DNA from: Agrostemma githago
Taxonomy: Eukaryota; Streptophyta; Magnoliopsida; Caryophyllales; Caryophyllaceae
Assembly (NCBI GenBank): GCA_958450325.1
Contig: OY288243.1
Location: 63,844,606-63,908,605, forward strand
DNA: 64,000 bases
Reading direction: 5' to 3'
Part shown: piece after piece, positions 19,653 to 30,827 of the stretch
Layout of the letters: each line of letters opens with the position of its first letter
Position numbering within the stretch: position 1 is the stretch's first letter
The notes under the pieces: generated by a model
Seen by the model: only the letters and a program-made list of their open reading frames with translations
What the model was told of the DNA's origin: nothing
The model's database searches: none
Translations under genes and position numbers: made by a program

Positions 19653-21482
19653 TTGTTCCGATTCCGACAAACCCCAAACCGAGACCGTCAACAACTTAAT
19701 TGTCAAATTCAAGCATCAAGAATGAGAAGGGTGAAGCAAATGGCGAGGAAACGGATTTCTTCAATGCTAGGTCGGAATTCGGGATCAACATCATCCTCTA
19801 GGTCGGAGGAGACGGCCGAGGCTTGGGATGAATCTGTCCCGATGTCGGTTCAGACACAAAGACCAACACCGCGCGAACAACCTGTTCCGCTTGAGGTACG
19901 TTACCCGAAAATTCCCCGTAGTTTTCGTCATCCTGAATCTGGTTTATATTTCGCTAAAAAAGCTCATGTTGATAAGTGTAAGAAATTTTGGGTCTGTCGT
20001 CTCAAGCCGACTCGTTGGGCGGCTCGAGATGTACTTAAGCGCATGGGCATAGACACGCAGGTACAAGCAATGTGCTGAAGTCTTGGTATTATCAAATTTT
20101 ATGCCTCCAAGGAGGAAACTTTTCAAAAGTTGACGTGCGAGTTTTTCGCAACTTTTGAGCTAAGTGGTGACGATAATGCCACTGTCTCGTTTCAGCTGCG
20201 AGAAACTTCGTACGTCCTCAACTTGAGGGACTTTGGTGCACTGCTCGGTTTACCTTCTTCGGTCCTTGGAAGGCCTAGGGCGGGACAGACTCGGGACGAT
20301 AAATTCGGCCGAGATCAATTCTGGTTAAAAATAACCCGCCAGAGGACTTTCAAGAGAGGGAAAATGCGTTCTTTCTCTATTCGGAACCCCATCCTTCGAT
20401 ATTTGGCACGTATCATAGCCAACTCATTCTTGACAAGCTATGATATGCACCATAACTGTAGTGTCACAGCTGTACAGTTATTGGAGGATGCGGTTTTGAA
20501 TAGAGGCCCGTCTATTGATATGTCTGAGGCCTTAGCTACTCATTTTGCCCAGGTTGCGAAGGGCAGCCGCAAGAAAATTTCTTGTGGCGGTATTGTAACG
20601 ATGATAGATAGAGCCTTGGACATTGATTTTAGCGATTTAGCACCAGTTGACGGAGCGTGACTTTTTATAGATGAAGTCTATTGTCCTTTCCTTGTGTGGC
20701 CCCAGAAATGGGATTATAACAGTTTGTTCTTGTATAAGATTACTGAAATGAGAGCTATTGCAATGCCTAACCACGAATGGGTCAGGCTAGATGTTGAAGA
20801 GAACTTCGACATGCCGAAGAGGTCTGGGGAGTACATTCGGGATAACACCCGAGGTAAGTTCTATATGGTTTAATACCCCGATGGACCTTTAGATTATGGC
20901 GACGACGATATTGAGGTCGTAGACGTGTCGGAGGAGGAACCGGAGGTTGAAACCTCTCAGGATGAGGGTCATAGGACTTTACCGTCATCATCACACGGAC
21001 CCTCTTCCTCCCGTCAGACCGAACCCCCGACCTCCCAGTTTTTCACACCCGACATTACACCGCACAAACACTCCACGTTCACCCAGTCTATCCCCGGTTT
21101 TCAGGAGGACGTCAACATGAGTCCTCCACGACACTCCTCGTTCTTCGGATCTGAGGACTTTTATAACCAGTGGGGGGAAGTTTATGACCGTACACGTCAG
21201 ACTTGGGAGAACTCGACCACATCTTTGAACCTGGCCCAGGACGCCTATAATGTAGCCCAGAATGCGCGCGATACTGCGCATGGTTCTTACACGTACTCTA
21301 GGGAAGGCTTTGAGTTTGCCCGGAGTAGCTTTGAGATGGCTAGGGACGCCCAAGCAGCGAAGATGGCGGCGGAGGAGAACCAGAGGATGTTGCAACAGCA
21401 ACAAAACCTCTTTAATCAAATTTTTGGTGTACCTCCGCCAGGGTCTTACTACCCACCACCTCGTCCCCTAGGTCCGATGTGA
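19653..21482 (+). pseudogene. Athila ORF1/env-like protein, three in-frame stops
   Basis: A single frame of 610 codons broken by TGA at 20076-20078, TGA at 20658-20660 and TAA at 20871-20873, with no frameshift. Residues about 130-330 resemble the ATHILA ORF-1 family (YVLNLRDFGALLGLP, then RNPILRYLARIIANS). The N-terminal part is basic; the C-terminal part is low in complexity with a heptad-like stretch (YNVAQNARDTAHGSY) and a glutamine run, then a proline-rich end. No convincing signal peptide or membrane segment was found, so the env-like label is positional. Function unknown. Recognition is by eye. Confidence 0.75.
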
Positions 21483-23687
21483 GTGGTCGAGTGTTGTCAG
21501 TGTTAGTGTGGGGGTGTTAGATGTCAGTCGTCAGTAGTCGTTAATCTGTTCTCTGTTCTCAGTAATCTTTGTCAGTCTTGCAGCGCAAATTTTTGGCATT
21601 TGATAATTATGGTTGTTGATTAATTTGTGATAATATTTTGGTTGGTTTGGAGAGTTGTCAGCCCCTCACGTGATCCTACTTGGGTCATTACAAACGTGAG
21701 TTTTATTTGCAGGTGCCTTAGAAAAGAAGGACCTGATTGTTGCTCCCGGTCTTCGGTGACTTGATCGCACCAAGACCATTTTGAAAAATCCAAAATCTTC
21801 TTTTTCTTTTATTTTTCCCGATTCGTGCGGAATCCGGGCGAGGTGACGTGATTATACCTACGCCCTTTCCCATCTTATCGAATTTTCCTTTTTCTTTTCA
21901 TTTTCCTTTTATTTTCTCTTCTTTTTCTTCTTTTCTTTTTATTTTCTTCATTTTGAAAAATCAAAAATACAAAAACATTTGAAAAATTATCAAAAACCCA
22001 AAAACATTTGAAAAATCATAAAAATTCAAAAATATTTTTCGTTCTTTTATTTTTTTTTCTTTTTCGATTCTTCATCTACTTGTGCATTGGGGACAATGCA
22101 CGGTTTTAGTGTGGGGGAGAGATCTACTATCCTTTTTCTTCCTTTTCTTTTTCATTTTTCCTTTAAAAACCAAAAATCCAAAAAAAAATTCATTTTAGCT
22201 TTCTTTTCTCATTTATTTTTGTTTTTGTGCCACTTGTATTGCCTTGCATTTCCTTCTTGTAGGTACACCGCCAACCATTTAGCATGGACACGTAAGGTAG
22301 CGGAAATGAAATGAAGACCGCGCGGTAATATTTTCTACCTTCGTTTTATCCCTTTCTCTTATGCATGGGAGTTTGGGCACATATGCTATTTGGAGGTTCA
22401 CTTGGTGAACATTTTGGAATTGGTGGTTGTGATTGTGTTGACTTGATGAAGTTCGGAGTGCTTTGCTATATTCGTGATTTTGTTTTGTTTTCTTGTGTTT
22501 TTGTCGTTTTTGTGTGTTCTTTTTCATTGTGTGTATAACGTGTCTAGGTAAAGCTTTCGAAAACCCGATTTTGAGTTTAGGCCGAGTGTTTATTACTCCC
22601 TTATTAGTGACCCTTTTTTATTTTTGGACATGTTTCTAGTAGAATGACCTTGAACCAATTTTTGCATTGGATTTTTACCATAAGTCCATCTTTTCTACTA
22701 AGAGTCTACATCGGGATTTGCATTTGACCACCTTGACCACCCATGGAGTGATAAGGCCTTGGTTACCGTTCTCGTTCTCTTAGGTGACCTTACTTGAGAA
22801 GCCATTTCTTTAGTCCAAATATTCATCCTTTTATGGGTTCGGAGGGGGTGCACACCCGACTAGCCTATTTTCTACCATTCACCCATTTCCACAAATAAGT
22901 TTGCAAGAATATGCTTTACCTTGATCTCAAATGAATTATCTAGCCAAAAATGAGCTATTCAAAATGAAAAAGGGAAAAATGAAGAAGAAGGGCGTTATTG
23001 TGTTAAAAAAAAAGCCCTCGATCGAAATAATGGGGAAAGAAAACCGAAAAGAAAATCAAAATCTCAAAAAAAAATCATTCCCAAAATCCCTTGGTTGACT
23101 TATTGCCGTGAAATGCCTACTAGAGGACCGAGTCCCAAGGAAGGAAAATAGCGGTAATCTGTCAATCCTTACCATTTCGCAAACACTTATCCATCTTTTT
23201 GGTCTAATTGGCTTTCTTGAGTTTGGAACGACCCTCTTAGCTCAGGAGACGACATAACACTTACCTACAGTGCTTACTAACTCCATGGTTCTCACTCATC
23301 CACTCCATCTATCGTCCCGTTGTAGGCATCTTTAGTGGAATTAGAAGGACCTTGGTAAATTTTCAATGTTTTTGTTGTTTGATTGTCATCCTATTAGGAT
23401 TTTGTCCATGTCAATTTGTGTTACTAACTTGGTAGTGTTGTCGCTTGTCTTAAGCTCTTTGTGTGTGTCTTCTTTGTTTTGTGTGTTTGTGTGTGTGTTA
23501 GTCGCAACCCCAGTTTTGAGCAAGCCCCAACTTGCCTTGCATGGAGGTACTCTACCTCATGGGTATCTCGATGTGAGTTGAAGGGACGGAGTGGGCCCGT
23601 TAATTGCCCCGTATCGGCTTAGCATAGTCTAGCTTAATTAGTAGTAGCTAATTTCTTTTTGGGTCTTTGCTCGAGGACGAGCAACGG
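21483..23687 (+). other. Athila 3' untranslated region
   Basis: 2.2 kb without a supported gene. Contains T/C-rich runs (21880-21960), AAAAATC-type repeats (21954-22040), an internal hairpin plus purine tract (22082-22122) and GT-rich stretches (23455-23500). Long untranslated DNA here is usual for Athila. Confidence 0.75.
22082..22122 (+). promoter_or_regulatory. hairpin and internal polypurine-tract-like motif
   Basis: GTGCATTG, loop GGGA, CAATGCAC (22082-22101) form a perfect 8 bp stem; GGTTTTAGTGTGGGGGAGAG follows. The real polypurine tract before the right LTR has the same core (GGTTTAGTGTGGGGGAAT). Other Athila elements carry a similar GACAATGC-plus-purine motif. Confidence 0.55.
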
Positions 23688-23703
23688 TTTAGTGTGGGGG
23701 AAT
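23688..23703 (+). promoter_or_regulatory. polypurine tract of Athila
   Basis: GTTTAGTGTGGGGGAAT directly before the LTR start TGTTGTGTGCC. Confidence 0.85.
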
Positions 23704-23998
23704 TGTTGTGTGCCAAATTTGGACCATTTTTCCTCCCATTTAGACCCGTTTTTCCTCTGTTTCGTGAGATTTGAGTGTGATTATCGCCGTATTTTGCGTA
23801 ATTCTCCCGTTAGTGTCTCTCTTTTGCATTTTACGTGTTTTTGGTAGTTTTCTGTCTATTTTGATAGGATTTCGACCGAAAACGCGTTTGAGCTTCTATG
23901 AGCATGAGAGAGATACGGTCCAAGAACAAAGCACACAACTGAAAGTTCAAGTAATCCAATTGATCGACGAAGAAAGAAACCGGAAGAGAGGTGGCTGA

Positions 23999-24224
23999 CC
24001 ACCGGGTGAAGTTTCGCCCGACGACATTTTTTTTTTCACCCCCAAAGATTTTCACAGCACTCCCGACCGGGCAAAATGACCGGGCGAAATTTCGCCCACC
24101 GGGTAAAATTTCGCCCGATGGAGAAACTGGGCCGAAAACGCAAAAACCGAAGAAAATCTCACCGGGTGAAGTTTCACCCGGTGGGATTACTAGGTCGAGC
24201 CGCAGGGTGAAGTTTCACCCTATG
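23999..24224. repeat. Palindrome array in Athila U3
   Basis: Five imperfect to perfect palindromes of the CCGGGTGAAGTTTCACCCGG type, starting near 23999, 24078, 24098, 24159 and 24202. They lie 85-310 bases before the TATA box. Confidence 0.88.
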
Positions 24225-24308
24225 AAGATGCAAAGGGTGAAGGTCTAGCTTAATTGGAGAAGCATTGGATTATGGGCCTTGAAGTGTGTGCAACCCATTA
24301 AGCAAATC

Positions 24309-24316
24309 TATAAATA
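24309..24316 (+). promoter_or_regulatory. TATA box of Athila LTR
   Basis: TATAAATA followed by CCCCTCCTAGGG, in the position expected for the LTR promoter. Confidence 0.75.
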
Positions 24317-25412
24317 CCCCTCCTAGGGTTTAGTGCCTCCTTGTGCCTTAAGTGAGCCTTGGGATTAGCCCTTAGGAGTAGGAGTAGGGTAGAAAACTCT
24401 CTAGTAGTAGTAGATTGTAGTAAACTTCCTAGAAAATTCTCTACAAACAATTAATAGATCTACTTAGTATTAGTATAATTACTCCTTAATTAGTAGAAAA
24501 GTCTCCATCTTTATTGAAGATTGTGCTTAATTGTTGAAGATTCAAGGGTTTTACAAGGGTTTATGTGACAAAACCCTTGCTTTATTTCTTGAAGATTCTT
24601 ATTTCTCTTATTGAAGATTGAAGATTTATGCATGGATTAGTGACAAATTCTTGTGTATTTCTCCAAGATTCAATCTTTTATTTATCTTCATCTTCCTTTT
24701 TAAATCTTCTCCATTGTGGGTAAAATTCTCTCCTCTCCCTTTTCTCCATTAGTATAATTGTTAGTGTAGTTTTTATGCATGCTTTAGACAATTTATCTCT
24801 TGTTAGTGTTTTATTATTACTCATCATGACTAGTGAGTAGATTTCTTTGTTGGGGAATTAGGGAGAAGGATTTGGATTATTTGAGTCAAGGGATGTTGGT
24901 GGGTTGTTTACTTGTTAATTATCAATTTTATGGTTTTTGTGTCTTTGTTGACTTAGAATCGCGACTAGGCCGACCTTGACTCATTTCTACCAATATGGGG
25001 AAACTCGGGGTAGAAATTACCTTAGATTGAGACTTACCCTTTCGTCGCGAAAGCGGGTTTAGGTAGGTTGGGTGAGAAACCGAAAGGTGGCAACCTCCCT
25101 TTTTAACGTTGTAACAAAAACTCGATCCCGAGACTCTAAGACCCCATTTCTGAATCCCGACTCTCCCCAACACTTTTCCTAGATATTGCCCCTAGCTTTA
25201 GTAGTATAGTTTGCTAGCAAGAGTTCGACCTCTCTCTCGACCAAAAACCCCCATCTCAATCCTCCAATCACGATTAGACCCTAGACTTGACCATTACGGC
25301 TTAACCCCTCTCCCTGCGGATCGATCCCGACCTACCACTACTACGTTAGTTAGGTTAGTCGGAGTTAAAAATTATTGTTTGATTGTACGGGTCGCGACGC
25401 CCGCACACATCA

Positions 25413-25657
25413 CTGACTCCCCCTAACACCTTTTCCTTATTAGGTTATCCCTTCGTAGCTTATCTCTTCTTAGTGTAGACTCAACCCAAAAAAACCCCAA
25501 AAATAGACTCCAAACACTTTTTGACTGAGACTCTACCGACTTTACCTAGACCGTCCCTGAGGATCGATCCCGACTTACCGCTACTACGTAGTTAGTTTGT
25601 CGAGTTTATAAATTTTGTTTGATCGCATTAGATAGGCGACAATCCGACACGTATCAC
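25413..25657 (+). repeat. end fragment of an older, related Athila LTR
   Basis: CTGAGGATCGATCCCGACTT with the following CTACTACGTAGTTAG stretch parallels the last 100 bases of the LTR just upstream, and it ends GACACGTATCA. The LTR beside it is a different subfamily, so one Athila appears to have landed in another. Confidence 0.7.
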
Positions 25658-25689
25658 ACATGCACCAATGTTAATACATGTAGTTAGTG

Positions 25690-26008
25690 TGTGGTTGACT
25701 GTACATCACAAAGTACAACTTATAGCGTGTGTGGTTATGCACCAACAAGTCTGTGACTGTACATCACAAAGTGTGTGACTATACAGCTTATAGTGTGTGA
25801 TTATACACCCTAAAAGTGTGTGACTATACATCCTTTTGCGTGTGACTATACAGCTTATAGTGTGTGATTATACACCCTAAAAGTGTGTGACTGTACAACG
25901 TAAAGTATGTGACTATACATCCTTTTTGTATGACTATACAGCTTATAGCGTGTGATTATGCATGTTAAAGTGTGTGACTATACATCCCAAAGGGGTGACT
26001 ATACACCT
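25690..26008 (+). repeat. minisatellite, unit like GTGTGACTATACANNTNAA
   Basis: About 14 degenerate units of 19-22 bases (GTGTGACTATACAGCTTATA, GTGTGATTATACACCCTAAA). The same unit fills 29105-29203, 29741-29900 and 31690-32290. It lies in what would be a downstream intron or flank of the Ulp1-like gene. Confidence 0.88.
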
Positions 26009-27626
26009 TGTAGACACCCGCATTTTGCCTGCTAGTGTCTATAGCAGTTCCCGACAAAACACCCGATGATGATCGGACGTAAACATGACTTAATACGCTC
26101 AAATACGGACTCGGAATCAATAGTATCCGACGTGGGCATTTAGCGGAGTGCAAATCTCTCAAAACCAACCTCAAATCCAGGCCCAGTGGGTCGTTTCCAA
26201 TCAAATGAGACTAATTTGGGTCAAAACCGTCAACGGAAATAAAACTGTCTTTTAGCGACCGAGTCAAAATCCGGTCAAAGTCGAATCCCGAGATGAACCA
26301 GCCTCACATTATGTCTAAATACACAAAATGAATCAAGTCACAACAAGCAAATCTCATTCAAAAATAGTCAACAAATCTTTCCCTATTTACACTCCCTCCG
26401 TTCACATCCACTCGATCGAGTGCTTCACACCCACTCGGTCGAGTAAGGCAGTGAACCGGGCGAACCGTTCCTGAACCGGGCACTCGATCGAGTGCACAAG
26501 CCCACTCGATCGAGTAGCATTCCAAAAATCAGGCAGAAGGTCTCCACGAGGGGCACTCGATCGAGTCTCCCTCATGACTCGATCGAGTGTCTTGTATCAT
26601 GCCTAAACCGTGAGCCTTCTAAATACCGTAAGCCTCGTCAAATATTTTACGACCTAGTCATAGCATGCATATCATTTCACTTAAACGACTTTGATCGAGG
26701 TCTTTCACTATTAATCTTGTGTCGACGACTCTTTAGTTGTATCCGGTACATGATTAATCTAGACGCTAATTTCTCGATGTGATAAGTCGGGACAAGGCAT
26801 CGAGATTTGGGATCGGGCTAGCATCACGTCTAGGTTCCATATCTCCGTCCTCCGTTTAATACACAATATAATGTGTATTTAATCGAAGTTCGTCCATTTG
26901 CACAACTTGCGGTCTAGTTTATACTTATTATATACGGGTCCGTTCCTAGTTAGCATTTGTCGCTTATAATTCGATCATTCTATTTTATTGCTCGTTGTAT
27001 TGTGAATTCCGGGTTGTATTCCGCCCATGTAATTTGTAATTTATTTACGAGTTTTCTATTTTCGATGTTTCCCATTTATTGCCTTAAATGAACATCACAT
27101 GCTAAACAACTCCAACGATAATTTAGATGCATTAAATGATGTAGTTCAAACATATATCGCACGCTTAGCCGAAAACGTTGTTTACATATCATTTAATCAA
27201 TTTACTAGCGCGCGTACACGAACTCGAACGATGTCTTAGTAGAGGCCGCTAAGAGCGGGCGGGGTTGGGTGTCCTTCGTGGGCTTCCCAACACGTACCCT
27301 CACCCCTTACTCAGAACCATGGTTTCCGGATGTCCGAAACCGTTGGCATACGAGAGTCATTCGATGCACGATATCCAATAACTTGGCGTCGGTATCGTAA
27401 TGCAAAGGGACGAACTCATAAGCTCTAGCACTAAAAGTGGGCCGTGCTTTGTGCACGAAACGCCTAAGTGTAGAGTGAGTTCGAACGGGTCCGAATTCCC
27501 ATAAAATTCGGTGGCGACTCCTATTTTGATTTAAATTTCGACCCGAGATCAATCTTACCACGAGATTCATTCGCCTACCCAAACCCGCGCGTGGCCACGT
27601 CGAGGTGGACCTACGTCATGTCCACA
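26009..27626 (+). mobile_element. Solo LTR of a Tat-type element, TSD CACCT
   Basis: Starts TGTAGACACCCG, ends CATGTCCACA, flanked by perfect 5-base repeats CACCT at 26004-26008 and 27627-27631. The end part (27235-27626) matches the shared block of the Tat-1 and Tat-2 LTRs (ACCCTCACCCCTTACTCAG), and the start shares CACCCGATGATGATCGGACG. Orientation is opposite to Tat-1 and Tat-2. It formed by recombination between two LTRs. U3 contains the CACTCGATCGAGTG array. Confidence 0.93.
26409..26588. repeat. Three 72 bp units each with two CACTCGATCGAGTG palindromes
   Basis: Palindromes at 26409, 26432, 26481, 26503, 26554 and 26576. Within a pair the spacing is 22-23 bases; pairs repeat every 72-73 bases. 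Most copies are perfect over ACTCGATCGAGT. Confidence 0.9.
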
Positions 27627-29104
27627 CACCTTAAAAAACATTTGGAGTTGGAGACTTTTGGGGGGCTGAACGTACCGTATGTCTAAGAGAGAAGAAACAT
27701 GTACTGGTTACTCTTGCTGCAGATTTCTCGTAGATCAGCTGGTTCAGTAGCTTACACCAGCAGTCAACGACGTTATTTGTCACCTGCAAGCCAGGCTCGA
27801 GCGACTGCATGTCGTCCCTCGCAATACAGTCGTAATCTGTGTACTCGATCAATGCTTCGTTGTAGATCAAACAAAGTCTCAATGAACACATGTATATAAA
27901 TCGACATGTATTCCAAAATACATGAACAACACAATTAATACGTACCCTGACGAACGGGGCGTTGATCGGTCGAAGATGTAGTCGATCACATCCTTCCGCA
28001 CGCTGAGAACATCCCATAAGATGACTAAATTGGAGCACATGAATCCAGATACCACAAGCTGCCCCATTATTGTAGTCCCACAGTCTAATGTGCACTCCAA
28101 ATTTTCTGGAACGTTACCCATGCACTCAAATGCCATGTCGGAGTGGAAAATGTACCGATGATGTACTCCTGGAGCAGTGTGCGTGTCGGCTCCCGCAGTC
28201 TCGCATGTTTGCTGAGTATCATTCGTGACGACCTCTGCTGTCGCAGGTGTAACGATAACAGCGTCCGCTACATCTCATCCTGCCTTGTGCAGTGCCACCT
28301 CAAGGCTAGCACTGACCTGTCCGACCGCATTGTTTAGCGTCACGGTGCCTGGCTCATCGAGCAGAGCCGGTATCCCCTGGTCCGATGTCCCATCATTGTG
28401 AACGGTGGCTGGCAAGACAGATTTCGTGGCCAGCTCGGTCACGGCCGTCCGTGCGTCCGCGGTCTCCTACCCTGCTTGCCGTAGAGGTACCACTATGGTC
28501 GGACTCATACCAACCAATCCCCACACCTCGCAGCCTACGTTGAGTTCTTCAGTATCGGACAGAGGAACTTCGATGCGCGGCTCGTCCGCAACAGGCTCGG
28601 GCGTACCATCGGGAGCCTCCTCGTAATCGTCCTCGGGATCTTCTTCCTTACAGAAACCTGGTGACACGAAGACACCTTCAAAAGTACCCTCATCCTCGTA
28701 CCCTCCTGTACTCTCACTACGAGGTCTCCCACTAAGATCCTTGCCCTCTATACAAGCTTTCTCAATATTGTCATCTAAGTATCCAGCATCACGCAAGTCG
28801 TCCACAATCGTGTGTACCTACTTGAAGACATCAGTATTGCGTTGTTCCTCACCCTCAATGAGGGGGGAGTTTTGGGTACTCTGCCTCAACTGGTCGACCA
28901 ATGAAACAACTTCATCGATATACTGGAGGACAGCTGGATCCTCCCAAAATTGTTGAGAGGACGGATTTTAACTTGGAACTGCCAGGTTCCTCGTTGCCAT
29001 TTCCTTTACAGTGGAGGCAGCCTCCTCACAGCACTTGCAAAAGGCTAGCGCACTCCTTCGGAACTTCATGAAAAACTCATGGTCGACCTATAAGTCAGTC
29101 AAAG

Positions 29105-29203
29105 TCAAATCATTAGTGTAAAGCTCAATGGTGTAAAATCATGGTCGGCAACACATGGTTGTACAGGACAATCAATGTGACTACACAACATACTGAGTGT
29201 GAC
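29105..29203 (+). repeat. minisatellite in Ulp1-like gene intron, left part
   Basis: Degenerate GTGTGACTACACAAC units, interrupted at 29204 by the hAT MITE and continuing at 29741. Confidence 0.7.
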
Positions 29204-29740
29204 TAGGGATGGCAATTTCACCCGCATCCACCCCGCACCCGGTCCACCCGAGAAAAATAAATGGGTGAAAATCCGATTAAATGGATGAATAGCAGGTGAT
29301 GGATGAGACGGGTGATGGATTGGGTCGGATGCGGGTGGAGCATCATCCCACCCGTAATCCGTTAACCACCCGACATCCATCCATTTAGAAATATATATAT
29401 ATATATATATTATAAAAATTACCCGAGAATAAGAGATTGCCCCTGTTTTCCTAAAACCTTATTCATTTTTATTTTCTAGACTAGACTTAACTCAATAATA
29501 CTTAGGTCAAGCAAGAAATTGTTTTTGATTTGATATTTATTTCACAAAATAATAATCCGTAGTACAAGTGAATCACCCGTTAAATAACCCGAACCACCCG
29601 TTTCACCCGTGGATGACGGGTGGATCAGATATGGATGATACTCCTAGTGGATGATGGATGGATCGGGTGGGCGAATAGAGACGGGTGATGGATGCGGTTG
29701 AGGCTTCACCCGATCTGAATCTGACCCATTGTCATCCCTA
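29204..29740. mobile_element. hAT-type MITE, TSD AGTGTGAC
   Basis: 537 bases starting TAGGGATGGCAAT and ending ATTGTCATCCCTA, inverted ends with one mismatch. Flanked by 8-base AGTGTGAC at 29196-29203 and 29741-29748. Inside are many ACCCG / GGATGG blocks and an AT run. No transposase. The flank equals the local minisatellite unit, so the duplication is strongly but not independently supported. Confidence 0.88.
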
Positions 29741-29905
29741 AGTGTGACTAAGCATCTCAAAGTGTGTGACTATACAGAATAATGAATGTACTAAATGTGT
29801 GTGACTATACAACACAATGAGTGTGATCCTACAACATAATGACCGTGACTATTGAATTTTAACTGTATTAGAAACACGGGTACGCAGTCACAGTAAATGG
29901 TTTGC
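29741..29905 (+). repeat. minisatellite in Ulp1-like gene intron, right part
   Basis: Units GTGTGACTATACAGAATAATGA and the like, plus ACACAGGTAAGCAGTCACA copies near 29880-29935. Confidence 0.75.
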
Positions 29906-30827
29906 AAACACAGGTAAGCAGTCACACTAAATGGTTTACGAACAATTAATCGATGGTATAAAGAGTGGCTGTGAGATAACTTACGTCCACGGCTCTGTCC
30001 TTCAGTTGATCGTCGCTTTTGATCCCCGTCGTTATTCTTTCGGGACTAGAGCGCTGGTTGTCAGTGGGCAAAGTTATAGCGGGGAAACCCTCGTCCCCCG
30101 TCACCCCACATGTACGTGGGTACGACACCTTCGAGCACAACTGATTCCCTAGTGACCCCGTCTCCAGTTCCCCATCCAGACGACCGCTTATCCTCCGCGC
30201 ATCCCAATGCCCGTTAACGGTATGTCGTATCTGCAAGACTCGCTACGGAAATCATAACGTTAGAAGTAGGCAATCATCAGAACTGGGATGCACCCCCGAA
30301 GGTAATTAGGGTGTCTACTAGAGTCACGCGTCTCCTTACCCGCCCGCACCAGATCTTGCAGCACCAAATTGCACCAGTCCTGTTCTCGAATTAATCCCAC
30401 GTCCTCCACTGCGGCCAGCAGGCTGAGGTCGAGTGAGTTGTTCGTAGTAGGCGTGAGGAAAGATGACAATGCGAACAACACAAACCTACGTACAAAGTCG
30501 TCGTCCGCGGCATCGGTTACCATTAACTTCCTGTGCACGCTCCCTAATTTAATTGGCCCGCCGACTTTCACCACGTCGAACTGCTTCCTCCAACTTTGAC
30601 ATCATGAATGCATCCCGGCGTGAGGCACGGAAAATATGGGACCCGTTAGAAAATGCACGGAGGAACATAAGCGCGTGGTCTAGAGGGAACGATTTGAACC
30701 TCAACTCCAACAGCCCGCCAAAGCCCACATCACGTACCCTTTCTATCTGATCAGCTGTCAATTTTGAAATTACCTGATACAACCGCCTGGGCCTACAATG
30801 AACATCCGGCTGACCTCCATGTTCTCT

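Larger units (their letters stand above)
15190..25412 (+). mobile_element. Non-autonomous Athila-type LTR retrotransposon, 5' truncated
   Basis: Left LTR remnant 15190-16067, primer site 16071, gag-protease 16363-18854, Athila ORF1/env-like frame 19653-21482, long untranslated part, polypurine tract, right LTR 23704-25412. There is no RT, RNase H or integrase: only 0.8 kb of noncoding DNA separates protease from the second frame. It would depend on another Athila copy for replication. The left LTR lacks its first 776 or so bases, so the target duplication cannot be seen. Both frames contain nonsense codons. Confidence 0.88.
23704..25412 (+). repeat. 3' LTR of Athila element
   Basis: 1709 bases, TGTTGTGTGCC to GCACACATCA. 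U3 carries five palindromes (23999-24224), then a TATA box at 24309-24316. The R/U5 part (24480-25412) equals the remnant at 15190-16067. Confidence 0.92.

Noticed and set aside
27879..28136. DCG motif as the Ulp1 catalytic cysteine
   Set aside because: It lies before the start of the peptidase domain (27670-27860 on the minus strand), whereas the catalytic cysteine must come after it.
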